Assembly: GCA_043768625.1 (NCBI GenBank)
Contig: JAYVKG010000066.1
Location: 1-30,685, forward strand
Direction: 5' to 3'
Length of the DNA stretch: 30,685 nt
DNA from: UKL13-2 sp043768625
GTDB taxonomy: Bacteria; Pseudomonadota; Gammaproteobacteria; Burkholderiales; Usitatibacteraceae
The number at the start of each line of letters is the position of its first letter. Within the stretch, counting starts at the first letter, position 1. Position numbers and translations under genes: made by a program. Positions 17,046 through 25,264 of the stretch are shown piece by piece. The notes beneath the pieces are model-generated. The model saw only the letters and a program-made list of their open reading frames with translations, had not been told where the DNA came from and ran no database searches.

Positions 17046-19775
17046 TTAGAATTTGAAACGTGCGTTCAGGTAGTACTGTCGGCCATTCTGATAAATTGAC
17101 CGTGGCTGATCGTTATTGAGCGCGTAATACTTCAGTTTCGGATTGTTCAGGTTCTGGGCATCGAAAGTGAAACTCAGGTTATCACTGAACTTGTAACCGA
17201 ACGCCGCCGACACGTTGGCAACATCATCTTGGTAGAACGCCGTATTGCGATCGAGCCCGCTGTAGAAGTGGGAGCGGAACGTGTAGGCAACACGCAAGCT
17301 GAACATCTGATCTTCATAGTATCCGCTCACGTTGTAGGTGTTCTTCGATGCGCCAACCAGTGGTCCACCGCTGTCTTCCTTGGCGTCGGCGTACGTATAG
17401 TTGGTGGCGAAGCCAAAGTTGCCGAACAAAGGTTGTTCGTAGGACAGCTCGACTCCGCTCACTTTCCCACTGCTGTTGATCGGCACAGACAACACATAAT
17501 CCGTCGCAATTCCGTTCGGGAAGGCGCTGCTGAAAGTCTTAAAGTTCTTTGTCACTTGCCCGAGGCCGATATAGTTGTTCAGGGTCATGTGGAACAGCGT
17601 TGCCTGCGCAAGGGAACGAGGTGCGAAGTAATACTCCAGCGTGGCGTCAAAATTGGTCGATCGAATCGGCTTCAGATCGGGGTTGCCGCCACTACCACTG
17701 CCGACGCCACCCGCAACGCCAGGCGGGCTCAACGACACGCTGCTTGCCAACGCCGAATAATCGGCGCGCGTCATCGTCTTCGATACCGCCAGTCGCGCGA
17801 CCACGTTTTTGCCAAGATCAAACTTGAAATTGGCGCTTGGCAGCACATCGCTGTAGGTGTGATCGGTCGGTGTGATCACGAAAGGACCGAACAACGAGGT
17901 GGTGATGACGCCAGGCGTTTGCGTCGACGCACCGTTGTAGCTCAGGACATGCTCCTTGGTTTGCACCAGCCGCAGTCCCGCATTGCCCGACCAGCCCTTG
18001 CCCTCGAAATTGGCCTGCAGATACGCCGCCGAATTTGTTTCTTTCACGCCGTATTCTTCGCTGTAAGGTTCGCGCGAGCCGTCAGTGGGCCGATAGGCTA
18101 CTTTGGAAGAGAAGGCAGCCAATTGCGCGGCGGTGTAATACCAGACGCTCGTTGGGAAGCCGCTACCGAGGCCGCTACCGAAGTTGGACGGATAGTTGGA
18201 AATGCCCTGTGGCCAGTTCGCTGTATTGAAGGCACTGCCATCGAGGGCCGGACGCTGGTTGACAATGCCGTTCAAACTACGCTCGTGCGTGTTGCGGCGA
18301 GCGCCGAATTTCAGCGTGGTGAACGCGCCTGCGTCGAGGGCATACTCGCCGTCGAGCTGCGCCCAGTTTTCCTTGTCGATTACGTTGATGCTTTGGTCGC
18401 CAAACATCCAGTCGAGGCCGGCCACAGCCGACAGATTGGAATTATTGGCATTGCCGAAGGCGAAGCTAGGCGCGCTGTTAATGCCATTCAATTTATAGGA
18501 CGTGCCGCTACCCACCGCGAAGTCCCATTCCGCAACATCCTGAGTCGGCGTTTTTCCGTGCCCGGTCGACGTGCCTAGCTTGCTGGTCAGCGTCAACTTG
18601 TCGCTGGGGCGAAATTTCGCGTCAAAGGCGAAAAAATTGGAATCGGCGCTTTCGTTAGGCCGGGAAATTTGGTCATAGATACCGTACTGGGTACCCGGTA
18701 CACCGGTGAAATTCGCCTGCACCAAGGTGCCGTTTCTGACGACGTAGCCGGAGTCGGGTGACTGCCCGGCGCCGCCGTTGATGAAATGCGAACCCCATTG
18801 CAGATAATTGCGGTTGTAGTTGGACGCGTTCAATTTGGAACTAAACGCGCTGAAATCCAGCGTGAGCTCATTGCTGGCTTTGATCTGAACGTCGATCAAG
18901 CCACCATCACGTTTGCGCTCCTGCTCGAACAGCGCCACGCCGAGCAGCCCGGGATAGTAAACACCCGTGAGGTCGGGGTGGGCGAGGGCGACGGCAGAAC
19001 CGGGGGCAATCAACTCATAGCGCAGCAATTCCACACCATCGCGACGCAGATGACGCTTTTCCGAAAAGCCCTGCAACAACACGCCAATAGTATTGGTGTC
19101 GTTCTTCCAGTTCATTAACGCGCTCACCTGAGGATCGGTTTTATTCGGTAGCGTGGCATGTACGGCACCTACTGATGCCTCAAGTGTCAGCGGCTTGCGG
19201 AAGTCCAGCGGCTTGCGGGTGATGATATCGACCGATCCCGCCACACCGCCCTCAATCAGGCTGGCTTCGGAACTCTTGTGGATGATCACCTGGCCGACCA
19301 ACTCGGACGGTAGCAGGGTGTAGCTGACACTGCGACCTACCGTTCCGCTCTGGTTCAGCACAAACCAGTCGCCCGATGCAACGCCGTGGCCGTTGATCAG
19401 AGTCTGCGTCAGGCTGGGATTGGTACCGCGCAGACTGACACGGTCATTCTCGTCGAATCCGCCCTCGGTGGCGCCGGCGGAACTGATGGTGACACCCGGC
19501 ACGCGCTGCAATGAGTCGGCCACATTCTTGTCCGGCATTTTGCCAATATCTTCGGCGGTAATCACATCCACATGCGTGTCCGCGTTCCGCTTTGCTTCCA
19601 GCGATTTTTCCAACGAGACGCGAATACCGGTGACGACGACGGCTTCCACCTCCTGCTTCCTGTTTGGCGTCTTGCCAAGTTCCTTCTGCTCCGCCTGTTG
19701 CGCTTGCGCCGCGAAAGCGGTGCTGATTAGTGCGAAGGCCACTGCTGATGCGATTGGTGTCTGTTTGAATTTCAT
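17046..19775 (-). CDS. TonB-dependent receptor, likely GlcNAc/chitooligosaccharide
   Basis: A 909-residue outer-membrane receptor with GGAGGG 5 nt before the ATG. The signal peptide (1-25) ends AAQAQQ. A TonB-box-like stretch VEAVVVTGIR lies at 43-52. The plug domain follows (about 60-190, with NVADSLQRVPGV, VSLRGTNPSLTQ and EGGVAGSVDIITRKP) and the remainder is the 22-strand barrel, ending in aromatic RFKF. The plug start and the VVVTGIRVSLEKSLEAKR pattern are typical of the large TonB receptors of carbohydrate loci (TIGR01782 type). Its place at the head of the GH20-PTS operon, opposite the GntR regulator and next to three operator-like repeats, argues for chitooligosaccharide or GlcNAc import; substrate choice is inferred from context. 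Confidence 0.92.
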   Translation of the reverse strand: MKFKQTPIASAVAFALISTAFAAQAQQAEQKELGKTPNRKQEVEAVVVTGIRVSLEKSLEAKRNADTHVDVITAEDIGKMPDKNVADSLQRVPGVTISSAGATEGGFDENDRVSLRGTNPSLTQTLINGHGVASGDWFVLNQSGTVGRSVSYTLLPSELVGQVIIHKSSEASLIEGGVAGSVDIITRKPLDFRKPLTLEASVGAVHATLPNKTDPQVSALMNWKNDTNTIGVLLQGFSEKRHLRRDGVELLRYELIAPGSAVALAHPDLTGVYYPGLLGVALFEQERKRDGGLIDVQIKASNELTLDFSAFSSKLNASNYNRNYLQWGSHFINGGAGQSPDSGYVVRNGTLVQANFTGVPGTQYGIYDQISRPNESADSNFFAFDAKFRPSDKLTLTSKLGTSTGHGKTPTQDVAEWDFAVGSGTSYKLNGINSAPSFAFGNANNSNLSAVAGLDWMFGDQSINVIDKENWAQLDGEYALDAGAFTTLKFGARRNTHERSLNGIVNQRPALDGSAFNTANWPQGISNYPSNFGSGLGSGFPTSVWYYTAAQLAAFSSKVAYRPTDGSREPYSEEYGVKETNSAAYLQANFEGKGWSGNAGLRLVQTKEHVLSYNGASTQTPGVITTSLFGPFVITPTDHTYSDVLPSANFKFDLGKNVVARLAVSKTMTRADYSALASSVSLSPPGVAGGVGSGSGGNPDLKPIRSTNFDATLEYYFAPRSLAQATLFHMTLNNYIGLGQVTKNFKTFSSAFPNGIATDYVLSVPINSSGKVSGVELSYEQPLFGNFGFATNYTYADAKEDSGGPLVGASKNTYNVSGYYEDQMFSLRVAYTFRSHFYSGLDRNTAFYQDDVANVSAAFGYKFSDNLSFTFDAQNLNNPKLKYYALNNDQPRSIYQNGRQYYLNARFKF

Positions 19776-19902
19776 GACTGCCCTCCAGTTTTGGCCATCC
19801 GATTGGAATGAACCCTGTTCTCACCCGGAATCCCGGCTCCCCGACCCGCTGCATTCGGAATGCGTTGACCCCAACAATACAACCCCTGCAAAACCAATGT
19901 CA

Positions 19903-19920
19903 TGCCAATATACTACCATT
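19903..19920 (-). promoter_or_regulatory. Candidate NagQ operator, copy 1
   Basis: The plus strand reads TGCCAATATACTACCATT; read on the minus strand it contains TGGTAGTATATTGG. It is almost identical to copy 2, which begins exactly 21 bp (two helical turns) further on. The core CCA...ACCA triplets lie about one turn apart. Confidence 0.65.
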
Positions 19921-19923
19921 GCG

Positions 19924-19941
19924 TGCCAATATGCTACCATT
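19924..19941 (-). promoter_or_regulatory. Candidate NagQ operator, copy 2
   Basis: The plus strand reads TGCCAATATGCTACCATT, differing from copy 1 at one position. It is oriented like copy 1, towards the receptor gene, and lies 150 bp upstream of the receptor start. Its end overlaps the AT palindrome at 19939-19955. Confidence 0.65.
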
Positions 19942-19955
19942 TATTTACAATAAAT
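19939..19955. promoter_or_regulatory. 17-bp AT-rich perfect palindrome
   Basis: ATTTATT (19939-19945) and AATAAAT (19949-19955) are exact reverse complements around a 3-nt centre (TAC). It adjoins operator copy 2 and may be a second protein-binding site or part of the receptor promoter. Confidence 0.4.
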
Positions 19956-20053
19956 GTTATGCTGTTGCCAGAATCATACACAGCCTCTGTGCATATTCTT
20001 GCTATAGCGCCGGGATTTTTACCATGATTTATCCAGGCAATTCTGCATTTTAA

Positions 20054-20071
20054 TTGGTATTATATTGGTCA
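20054..20071 (+). promoter_or_regulatory. Candidate NagQ operator, copy 3
   Basis: TTGGTATTATATTGGTCA on the plus strand shares TGGTAnnATATTGG with the two copies on the other strand but faces the regulator gene. It lies just before a TATAAT at 20074-20079, so a bound repressor would block the nagQ promoter; this fits autoregulation. Confidence 0.6.
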
Positions 20072-20073
20072 TA

Positions 20074-20079
20074 TATAAT
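20074..20079 (+). promoter_or_regulatory. Possible -10 box of the nagQ-nagB-nagA promoter
   Basis: An exact TATAAT, 56 bp before the regulator start codon. At 17-bp spacing the -35 position (20051-20056, TAATTG) is poor, so the promoter is only tentative. Confidence 0.35.
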
Positions 20080-20135
20080 TTGCCCCTAGCCTACCAAAAC
20101 GGGTGCATTATCAATACCGAATGGGAAACAGCTGA

Positions 20136-20876
20136 ATGACCTCACTCGCCGACCTCTTGCCGCCGCTGGATCCGAACAGCAGCCTTCCTCTGTATCAACA
20201 GTTACAGCGCGCAATTCGCGACGCCATTGAGACTCGCGTCCTTGCGCCGGACGACGCGCTTCCAGCGGAACGGCAGATAGCTATCGACATGGCGGTATCA
20301 CGCATTACCGTGCGCAAGGCCATCGAGGGACTAGTGGAAGAAGGACTACTGGTGCGCCGCCAGGGTTCGGGCAATTTTGTTTCGGCACGTATCGAGAAAA
20401 ATTTCGCCAAACTGACCTCGTTTTCCGAGGACATGCGCGCTCGCGGACGCAAACCACACAGCGTCTGGTTGAAGAAAACCGAGGGAACAGTGTCGCCGGA
20501 AGAGGCGCTGACGCTTGGACTCAGCCCCGGGACCCCGGTCTATCGCTTCCACCGCATCCGCTATGCAGATGACGCACCGATGTCGGTAGAGCTCGCGACC
20601 ATCGTCGCATCCTGCCTGCCTTCGCTGGCGACTGTCGATACTTCTTTGTATGAGGCGCTCGAACTGGCTGGCAATCGTCCGGTGCGCGCCTTGCAACGGC
20701 TACGTGCCTTGTTGCTCAACGCCGAACAAGCCAAGTTGCTCAATGCGCGTGAAGGCGACGCCGGATTGCTGGCGGAGCGCCTGGGTTTTCTTCGCGATGG
20801 TCGCGCCGTCGAGTTTTCACAGTCGTTCTATCGCGGCGATACCTATGATTTTGTGGCGGAGCTCAGCGCGCCTTGA
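20136..20876 (+). CDS. nagQ: GntR/HutC-family regulator, NagQ-like
   Basis: The 246-residue protein has an N-terminal GntR winged helix (about 13-80: LPLYQQLQRAIRDAI, LPAERQIA, SRITVRKAIEGLVEEGLLVRRQGSG) and a C-terminal UTRA ligand domain (about 95-240), the HutC subfamily layout. Regulators of this type (NagQ in proteobacteria, NagR/DasR in Gram-positives) sense GlcN-6-P or GlcNAc-6-P and repress GlcNAc genes. GGGAAA precedes the ATG by about 8 nt. It is the first gene of the plus arm, followed by nagB-II and nagA, and divergent from the receptor; the three repeats upstream are its likely targets. The ligand and the DNA site are inferred, not shown. Confidence 0.9.
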   Translation: MTSLADLLPPLDPNSSLPLYQQLQRAIRDAIETRVLAPDDALPAERQIAIDMAVSRITVRKAIEGLVEEGLLVRRQGSGNFVSARIEKNFAKLTSFSEDMRARGRKPHSVWLKKTEGTVSPEEALTLGLSPGTPVYRFHRIRYADDAPMSVELATIVASCLPSLATVDTSLYEALELAGNRPVRALQRLRALLLNAEQAKLLNAREGDAGLLAERLGFLRDGRAVEFSQSFYRGDTYDFVAELSAP

Positions 20877-20923
20877 TATTTGGCACCGACAATTCACTCA
20901 GCACCGCAAGCAGAAAGCCTAAC

Positions 20924-21976
20924 ATGCCGGAAAACGAAATCAAACGGGTAGATCCCGAGACCACCCACATGTTCCGCGAGGCAGCGGAAGCGGCTGGCGC
21001 GGTGCGCGCGCAATATGAGAATAATCATTCGTGCGCACTTGAGCTGGGCAGTGCGTTGCGTTTGCACGCGCCGCGCGCCGTGGTCACCTGCGCCCGCGGC
21101 AGCTCAGATCACGCCGCCACCTTTGCCAAGTATCTGATTGAAACCCGCCTCGGCATACTGACCTCTTCTGCGTCCCCTTCGGTAAGTTCGGTGTATGCCG
21201 TGAAGCAGAATTTGCGCGACTGCCTTTTTCTGGCGATCTCCCAGTCAGGTCGCAGCCCCGATCTGGTCGCAGCGGCTCGGGCGGCCAAAACGGCCGGTGC
21301 CACCGTCGTTGCCATGGTAAATACTGACAATGCACCGCTCGCAGATGTAGCTGACTACCTGCTCCCCCTATGTGCGGGACCGGAACAGAGCGTCGCCGCC
21401 ACTAAATCCTATATCGCCTCATTGGCGGCGATAGTTCATTTGGTCGCAGCCTGGACCGCTGACGACATTCTTCTTGATGCACTCGCATTGGCACCCGAAT
21501 CGCTCGACATTGCCTGGCACCTTGACTGGGGTGCCGCCATGCCCACGCTGCGGAGCACTAGTCACCTCTATGTGATTGGACGCGGTGTGGGGCTGGGTAT
21601 TGCCCAAGAATCCGCGCTCAAATGCAAAGAAACTTGCCGACTGCATGCAGAAGCATTCAGTGGTGCCGAGGTGCGCCACGGTCCACAGGCACTTCTGCAA
21701 TCCAATTTCCCGGCGCTGCTGCTCACACAGGACGACGAGACGCGTCCCGACCTAGAAGCGCTTGCGCGCGAACTGGTCGCGCGCGGCGTAAATGTGATGA
21801 TTGCCGGCAGATCGCTCACCGGCGCGACAGTTCTGCCGACGATACCAGCGCATCCGGTGATCCAGCCACTGCTGTTGGCACAGAGCTTTTACAAGCTGGC
21901 CAACGCGCTGTCGATCGCGAGAGGCTGCGACCCGGATCGGCCACCGCATTTACGCAAAATTACGGAAACGCGCTAG
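20924..21976 (+). CDS. nagB-II: Glucosamine-6-phosphate deaminase, SIS-type (NagB-II)
   Basis: This 350-residue protein has two SIS sugar-isomerase domains (about 45-170 and 205-335). The sugar-phosphate loop SQSGRSPD is at 106-113, and the second domain carries ESALKCKE (229-236) and HAEAFSGAEVRHGP (241-254), where the catalytic Glu and His of this family lie. It resembles the isomerase half of GlmS and AgaS, and in nag loci lacking classical nagB this type converts GlcN-6-P to fructose-6-P plus ammonia. The ATG at 20924 is preferred; an in-frame TTG at 20873 would overlap the nagQ stop. Its TAG stop shares a G with the nagA GTG start (TAGTG), so the two are probably translationally coupled. 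Confidence 0.9.
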   Translation: MPENEIKRVDPETTHMFREAAEAAGAVRAQYENNHSCALELGSALRLHAPRAVVTCARGSSDHAATFAKYLIETRLGILTSSASPSVSSVYAVKQNLRDCLFLAISQSGRSPDLVAAARAAKTAGATVVAMVNTDNAPLADVADYLLPLCAGPEQSVAATKSYIASLAAIVHLVAAWTADDILLDALALAPESLDIAWHLDWGAAMPTLRSTSHLYVIGRGVGLGIAQESALKCKETCRLHAEAFSGAEVRHGPQALLQSNFPALLLTQDDETRPDLEALARELVARGVNVMIAGRSLTGATVLPTIPAHPVIQPLLLAQSFYKLANALSIARGCDPDRPPHLRKITETR

Positions 21977-23127
21977 TGGTCGAGGCATTGATCAATGGGC
22001 GGGTACTCTGCGATGAAAGGCTGGTCCATGACCGCGTGGTCCTAATCGACGCTGATCGCATTCTCGCCGTGGTGGCACCGGACGATTCACGTTGCGCCTC
22101 GGCTACACGTCGCGATCTGAAAGGTGGATTGTTGCTGCCGGGTTTCATTGACACGCAGGTCAACGGCGGCGGCGGCGCGCTGTTCAATGATGACCCAAGT
22201 GTGACGACCATTCGTACGATGGCAGCGGCGCATCGGCTTTTTGGCACCACCAGCTTTTTGCCAACTCTGATTAGTGACGATCTTTCCGTAGTGGCTTGTG
22301 CAATCGATGCGGTTCGCGACGCCATGACAAGCAAAGTACCCGGCGTCATTGGTGTGCACCTGGAAGGACCGTTTCTAAACGAAGCCCGCAAGGGTACGCA
22401 CGACGCGGACAAGTTTCGTCACTTGGATGGCGATGCGGTGGCGCTTTTGTCATCGCTCAAAATCGGCCGGACGCTGGTGACACTCGCGCCCGAGATGACT
22501 ACAGCGGAGGTGATCGCATCGCTCGCGGCAAGGGGCGTCATTATTTCTGCCGGACATACCAACGCAACTTACTCTGTAATCGAAGACGCGCTGCGACATG
22601 GCCTCACCGGTTTCACGCATTTGTTCAATGCCATGTCACCGCTAGGCAGCCGCGAGCCCGGTGTCGTGGGTGCGGCCTTGCATGACGCAAACAGTTGGTG
22701 CGGCATCATCGTCGATGGACATCACGTGTCGCCGGTGATCTTGCAGGTTGCGTTGCGTTGCAAACGCCACGACCGTTTCATGCTGGTTACCGATGCGATG
22801 CCGAACGTCGGGACGACACAAGGCTCGTTCCTGCTGCAAGGCAAGAAGATCCTCGTCCGCGATGGCAAGTGTGTTGACGAGAATGGTACTTTATCCGGCT
22901 CCGCACTCGATATGGCCAGCGCGGTGCGCAATGCCGTTGCAATGCTCGGCATCGGCCTTGCCGAGGCGGCGCGGATGGCAAGTACCTACCCCGCCCAATT
23001 TTTAGGGCTTGGACATGAGCTCGGACGGATTGCACCTGGGTATCGGGCAAATCTTGTACTTGCCGACGATCAACTGAATATCCACGAGACCTGGATTGAG
23101 GGCCAAAGTACTCTCCCGCAGCCGTAG
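21976..23127 (+). CDS. nagA: N-acetylglucosamine-6-phosphate deacetylase
   Basis: From the GTG at 21976 the product has 383 residues, the normal NagA length; a reading extended upstream to 21622 runs through nagB-II in another frame and is not credible. The family motifs are in order: PGFIDTQVNGGGG (55-67), metal ligand Glu130 in HLEGP, His194 in SAGHTNATY, His215 in GFTHLFNAM, the GIIVDGHH substrate segment (243-250) and catalytic Asp273 in LVTDAMP. It hydrolyses GlcNAc-6-P to GlcN-6-P and acetate in the cytoplasm, feeding NagB-II. It is the last intact gene of the plus arm; the following 380 bp and the murQ relic are degraded. Confidence 0.95.
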   Translation: MVEALINGRVLCDERLVHDRVVLIDADRILAVVAPDDSRCASATRRDLKGGLLLPGFIDTQVNGGGGALFNDDPSVTTIRTMAAAHRLFGTTSFLPTLISDDLSVVACAIDAVRDAMTSKVPGVIGVHLEGPFLNEARKGTHDADKFRHLDGDAVALLSSLKIGRTLVTLAPEMTTAEVIASLAARGVIISAGHTNATYSVIEDALRHGLTGFTHLFNAMSPLGSREPGVVGAALHDANSWCGIIVDGHHVSPVILQVALRCKRHDRFMLVTDAMPNVGTTQGSFLLQGKKILVRDGKCVDENGTLSGSALDMASAVRNAVAMLGIGLAEAARMASTYPAQFLGLGHELGRIAPGYRANLVLADDQLNIHETWIEGQSTLPQP

Positions 23128-23508
23128 TACGATGGCGCACCGCGCGCGATCCGGCTAACCTTGCTTCTGGCGCTGCGCCTACGTTCCAATCTCTCCATGG
23201 ACTGCAGCGCATCCGACGTTGCTGAATGATCGTGACTATCCAAGATTGATTTTTGTCCCGCGTAATTCCACCCATAGGACTTGCTTACGCTTTCGCGAAC
23301 CAATGTTTAGCCGCAGTACGCCGCTACTGATGGCTGGTACACCATGCTGCAATCTGCCTGTCATCGAATCGGCGCACACGAGACAGGTTTCCAGCCGGGT
23401 AGCCATCGCGTTTATTCGTTGGATGAAACACCCCAGAACGCCAGAAGAACCGATCCCGGTCACTCGCGCTATCTCGCAAAAATAACCTGGACGCATTGAG
23501 TCAGCATC
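23128..23508. other. Spacer after nagA with no recognisable gene
   Basis: 381 bp with no frame I can assign. Short open stretches exist on both strands (for example 23219-23485 plus and 23236-23496 minus) but neither has a ribosome-binding site or a known motif. Since the next two genes are pseudogenes, this may be another decayed gene of the same operon. Confidence 0.4.
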
Positions 23509-24392
23509 ATGCTAGAAACGGAAGCACCCAGCCTTCAACACACGAGTCTCGATCAGTATGCGGTGGGCGATCTGGTCAACGCCTTCGTTGATGACCTGTT
23601 CAAAGCGGTAAATGCGGTACGCGCAGCGAGCGTTTAGCTCGCGCTCGCAGTCACTGCGGCTGTGCCACGACTAGAAGCCGGCGGACGCCTAATCTTCGTC
23701 GGTGCCAGTACTTCAGCCGCCTCGGATTGCTCGACAACGCTGAACTTTGCCCGACTTTTTGATGACCAGGGAACGCGCTATTGCTTTGCTCGCCAGCAAC
23801 CGCGATGCGACTTTTCAGGCAATTGAGAGGGCCGAAGATGAACGTGATCAAAGTGCTGCGGATCCCATCAATACTGCTGCCGGGACGAACGATGTTGTCA
23901 TCGTTCTCGCTGCCACTGGTACTACGCCCTAAGGGATGGGCGCAATGGTAGCCGCATGCAGCGCCGGCGCACTTAACATCAGCTTTGCCAATAACGCCGA
24001 TGCCCCGTTGTCGACCGAGGCCGACAACGGCATTACGCTAGATACCGGGTCCGAAGTAATTTCCGGCATTACGCGCCTCAATGTAGGCACCGCGCAAAAA
24101 AATGTGTTCAATATATTTTCCAGCGCGGCGATGGCTCGCCTGAACAAAGCTTACGGCAATCTGATGGTGGACTTGAAGGCCACCAACGCCAAGCTGATGC
24201 GCCGCACCATCAACCTAACCATACTGGCGACCGGAACCGACGAAGCGACCGCGCGAGAAATGCTCGAAATATGTGAGTTTCAAGTCAAAGTGGCCATTGT
24301 CGCAATCAAAACAATCAAAACCGTCGATGCTGAAGCGCTGCTTGCCGAAACCAAAGACTTCGTGTGTTTGGCAATGGCCCGATGGTGCGCCG
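23509..24392 (+). pseudogene. murQ: murQ relic (N-acetylmuramic acid 6-phosphate etherase)
   Basis: MurQ would cleave the lactyl ether of MurNAc-6-P to give GlcNAc-6-P, the NagA substrate. The relic keeps the whole family pattern, but in pieces. It starts MLETEAPSLQHTSLDQYA and is stopped by TAG at 23635-23637, which lies inside the helix before LEAGGRLIFVGASTS. A one-base loss near 23716 shifts frame to RLGLLDNAELCPTF. A second shift occurs at the T-run about 23757, then RERAIALLASNRDATFQAIE and NDVVIVLAATGTTP, then a TAA in place of the Tyr codon (about 23930), then a long intact C-terminal part with NNADAP, LDTGSEVISG, TRLNVGTAQK and YGNLMVDLKATNAK. No full-length protein can be made. Confidence 0.9.
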
Positions 24393-25263
24393 ATGCCAGT
24401 AACCGCGCGGGAACGAAATCCGTGGTGGCGGATTCCAACCCTCTATTTTGGCCAAAGGATTCCCTATGTTGTCGTGATGACGCGTTTGGTCATCATGTAC
24501 AAGAATCTGGGGCTCTCCAATTCTGATATCGCGCTCTACACAAGCTGGTTGTATCTGCCGCGGGTGATCAAGCCGGTGTGGTCGCCGGTCGTGGCTATGT
24601 TTCGCACCAATCGCCTTTGGATCGTGAGCTTGCAACTGCTCATCGGTGCGGCGTTAGCACGCGTCGCGCTAACGATTCCGGCTGCGCATTTTTTCAGGTC
24701 ACGCTAGTCTGTTCTGGCTGATGGCGTGCAGTTCGGTTACGCACGATATTGTTGCCGATGGCTTTTATATGCTTGCGCTGGAGCAGCACGAGCAAGCAGC
24801 GTTTGTTGGTGTGCGCAGCATGATTTACCGTATCGCGATGTTCGTGGGCCAGGGCGGGCTGGTAATTCTCGCCGGATAAATCTCTGCGCAAGCCGGAAAT
24901 GTTTTGCTTGCGTGGTCGATTATTTTTTGCATTCTGGCTGGAATTTTTTTATACTTTTTGTGTACCACCGGTTGATACTGCCGGCGCCGCCAAGCGATTA
25001 ACCGTTAATACGTGACGGCGAAAGCGATGTCATCGGCGGTTTTGTCTCGACCTTCACCGTGTTTTTCAAGCGCCGAAATATCTTCATCATTCTCGCCTTT
25101 CTCCTGTTATTTCGCGTCGGCGAGGCGCAGACGCTAATGCTCGCCGCACCGTTCTTGCTCGACCCAGCCGACAAGGGCGGGCTCGGCCTGACCACCTCGA
25201 AGGCTGGGTTGGCGTATGGGACGATCGGCGTGATTGCGCTTACGCTCGGTGGCTTGCCAGGCG
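24393..25263 (+). pseudogene. AmpG-like MFS permease relic, truncated by IS110 element
   Basis: The ATG at 24393 opens MPVTARERNPWWRIPTLYF, typical of AmpG-related MFS carriers found in GlcNAc/muropeptide loci. The frame holds NSDIALYTSWLYLPRVIKP and then stops near 24707. Frameshifted continuations follow: FWLMACSSVTHDIVADGFYM and AAFVGVRSMIYRIAMFVGQG, a TAA after LVILAG, a further shift in the T-rich stretch near 24950 (YHRLILPAPPSD), and another piece at about 25020-25262 (NIFIILAFLLLFRVGEAQ, GVIALTLGGLPGG). At that point IS110 sequence begins, so roughly the last third of the carrier is gone. The role was probably inner-membrane import of GlcNAc, MurNAc or anhydro-muropeptide; loss of function is clear. 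Confidence 0.85.
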
Positions 25264-25264
25264 G

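Larger units (their letters stand above)
19776..20135. promoter_or_regulatory. Divergent control region of the nag locus
   Basis: The 360 bp between receptor (minus) and regulator (plus) are AT-rich compared with the neighbours and hold three similar 18-bp elements (19903-19920, 19924-19941, 20054-20071), a 17-bp perfect palindrome (19939-19955) and a TATAAT at 20074-20079. There is no coding signal. The layout is that of a shared operator region controlling both arms from one regulator. Confidence 0.75.

Noticed and set aside
17229..18578. Long plus-strand open frame (449 codons) opposite the TonB receptor gene
   Set aside because: It is antisense to a receptor with complete signal peptide, plug and barrel; the translation is low in recognisable motifs and has no ribosome-binding site. 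It is a GC-driven shadow.
21622..21975. Upstream extension of nagA
   Set aside because: These codons overlap nagB-II in another frame, and the GTG at 21976 gives the normal NagA length with all motifs.
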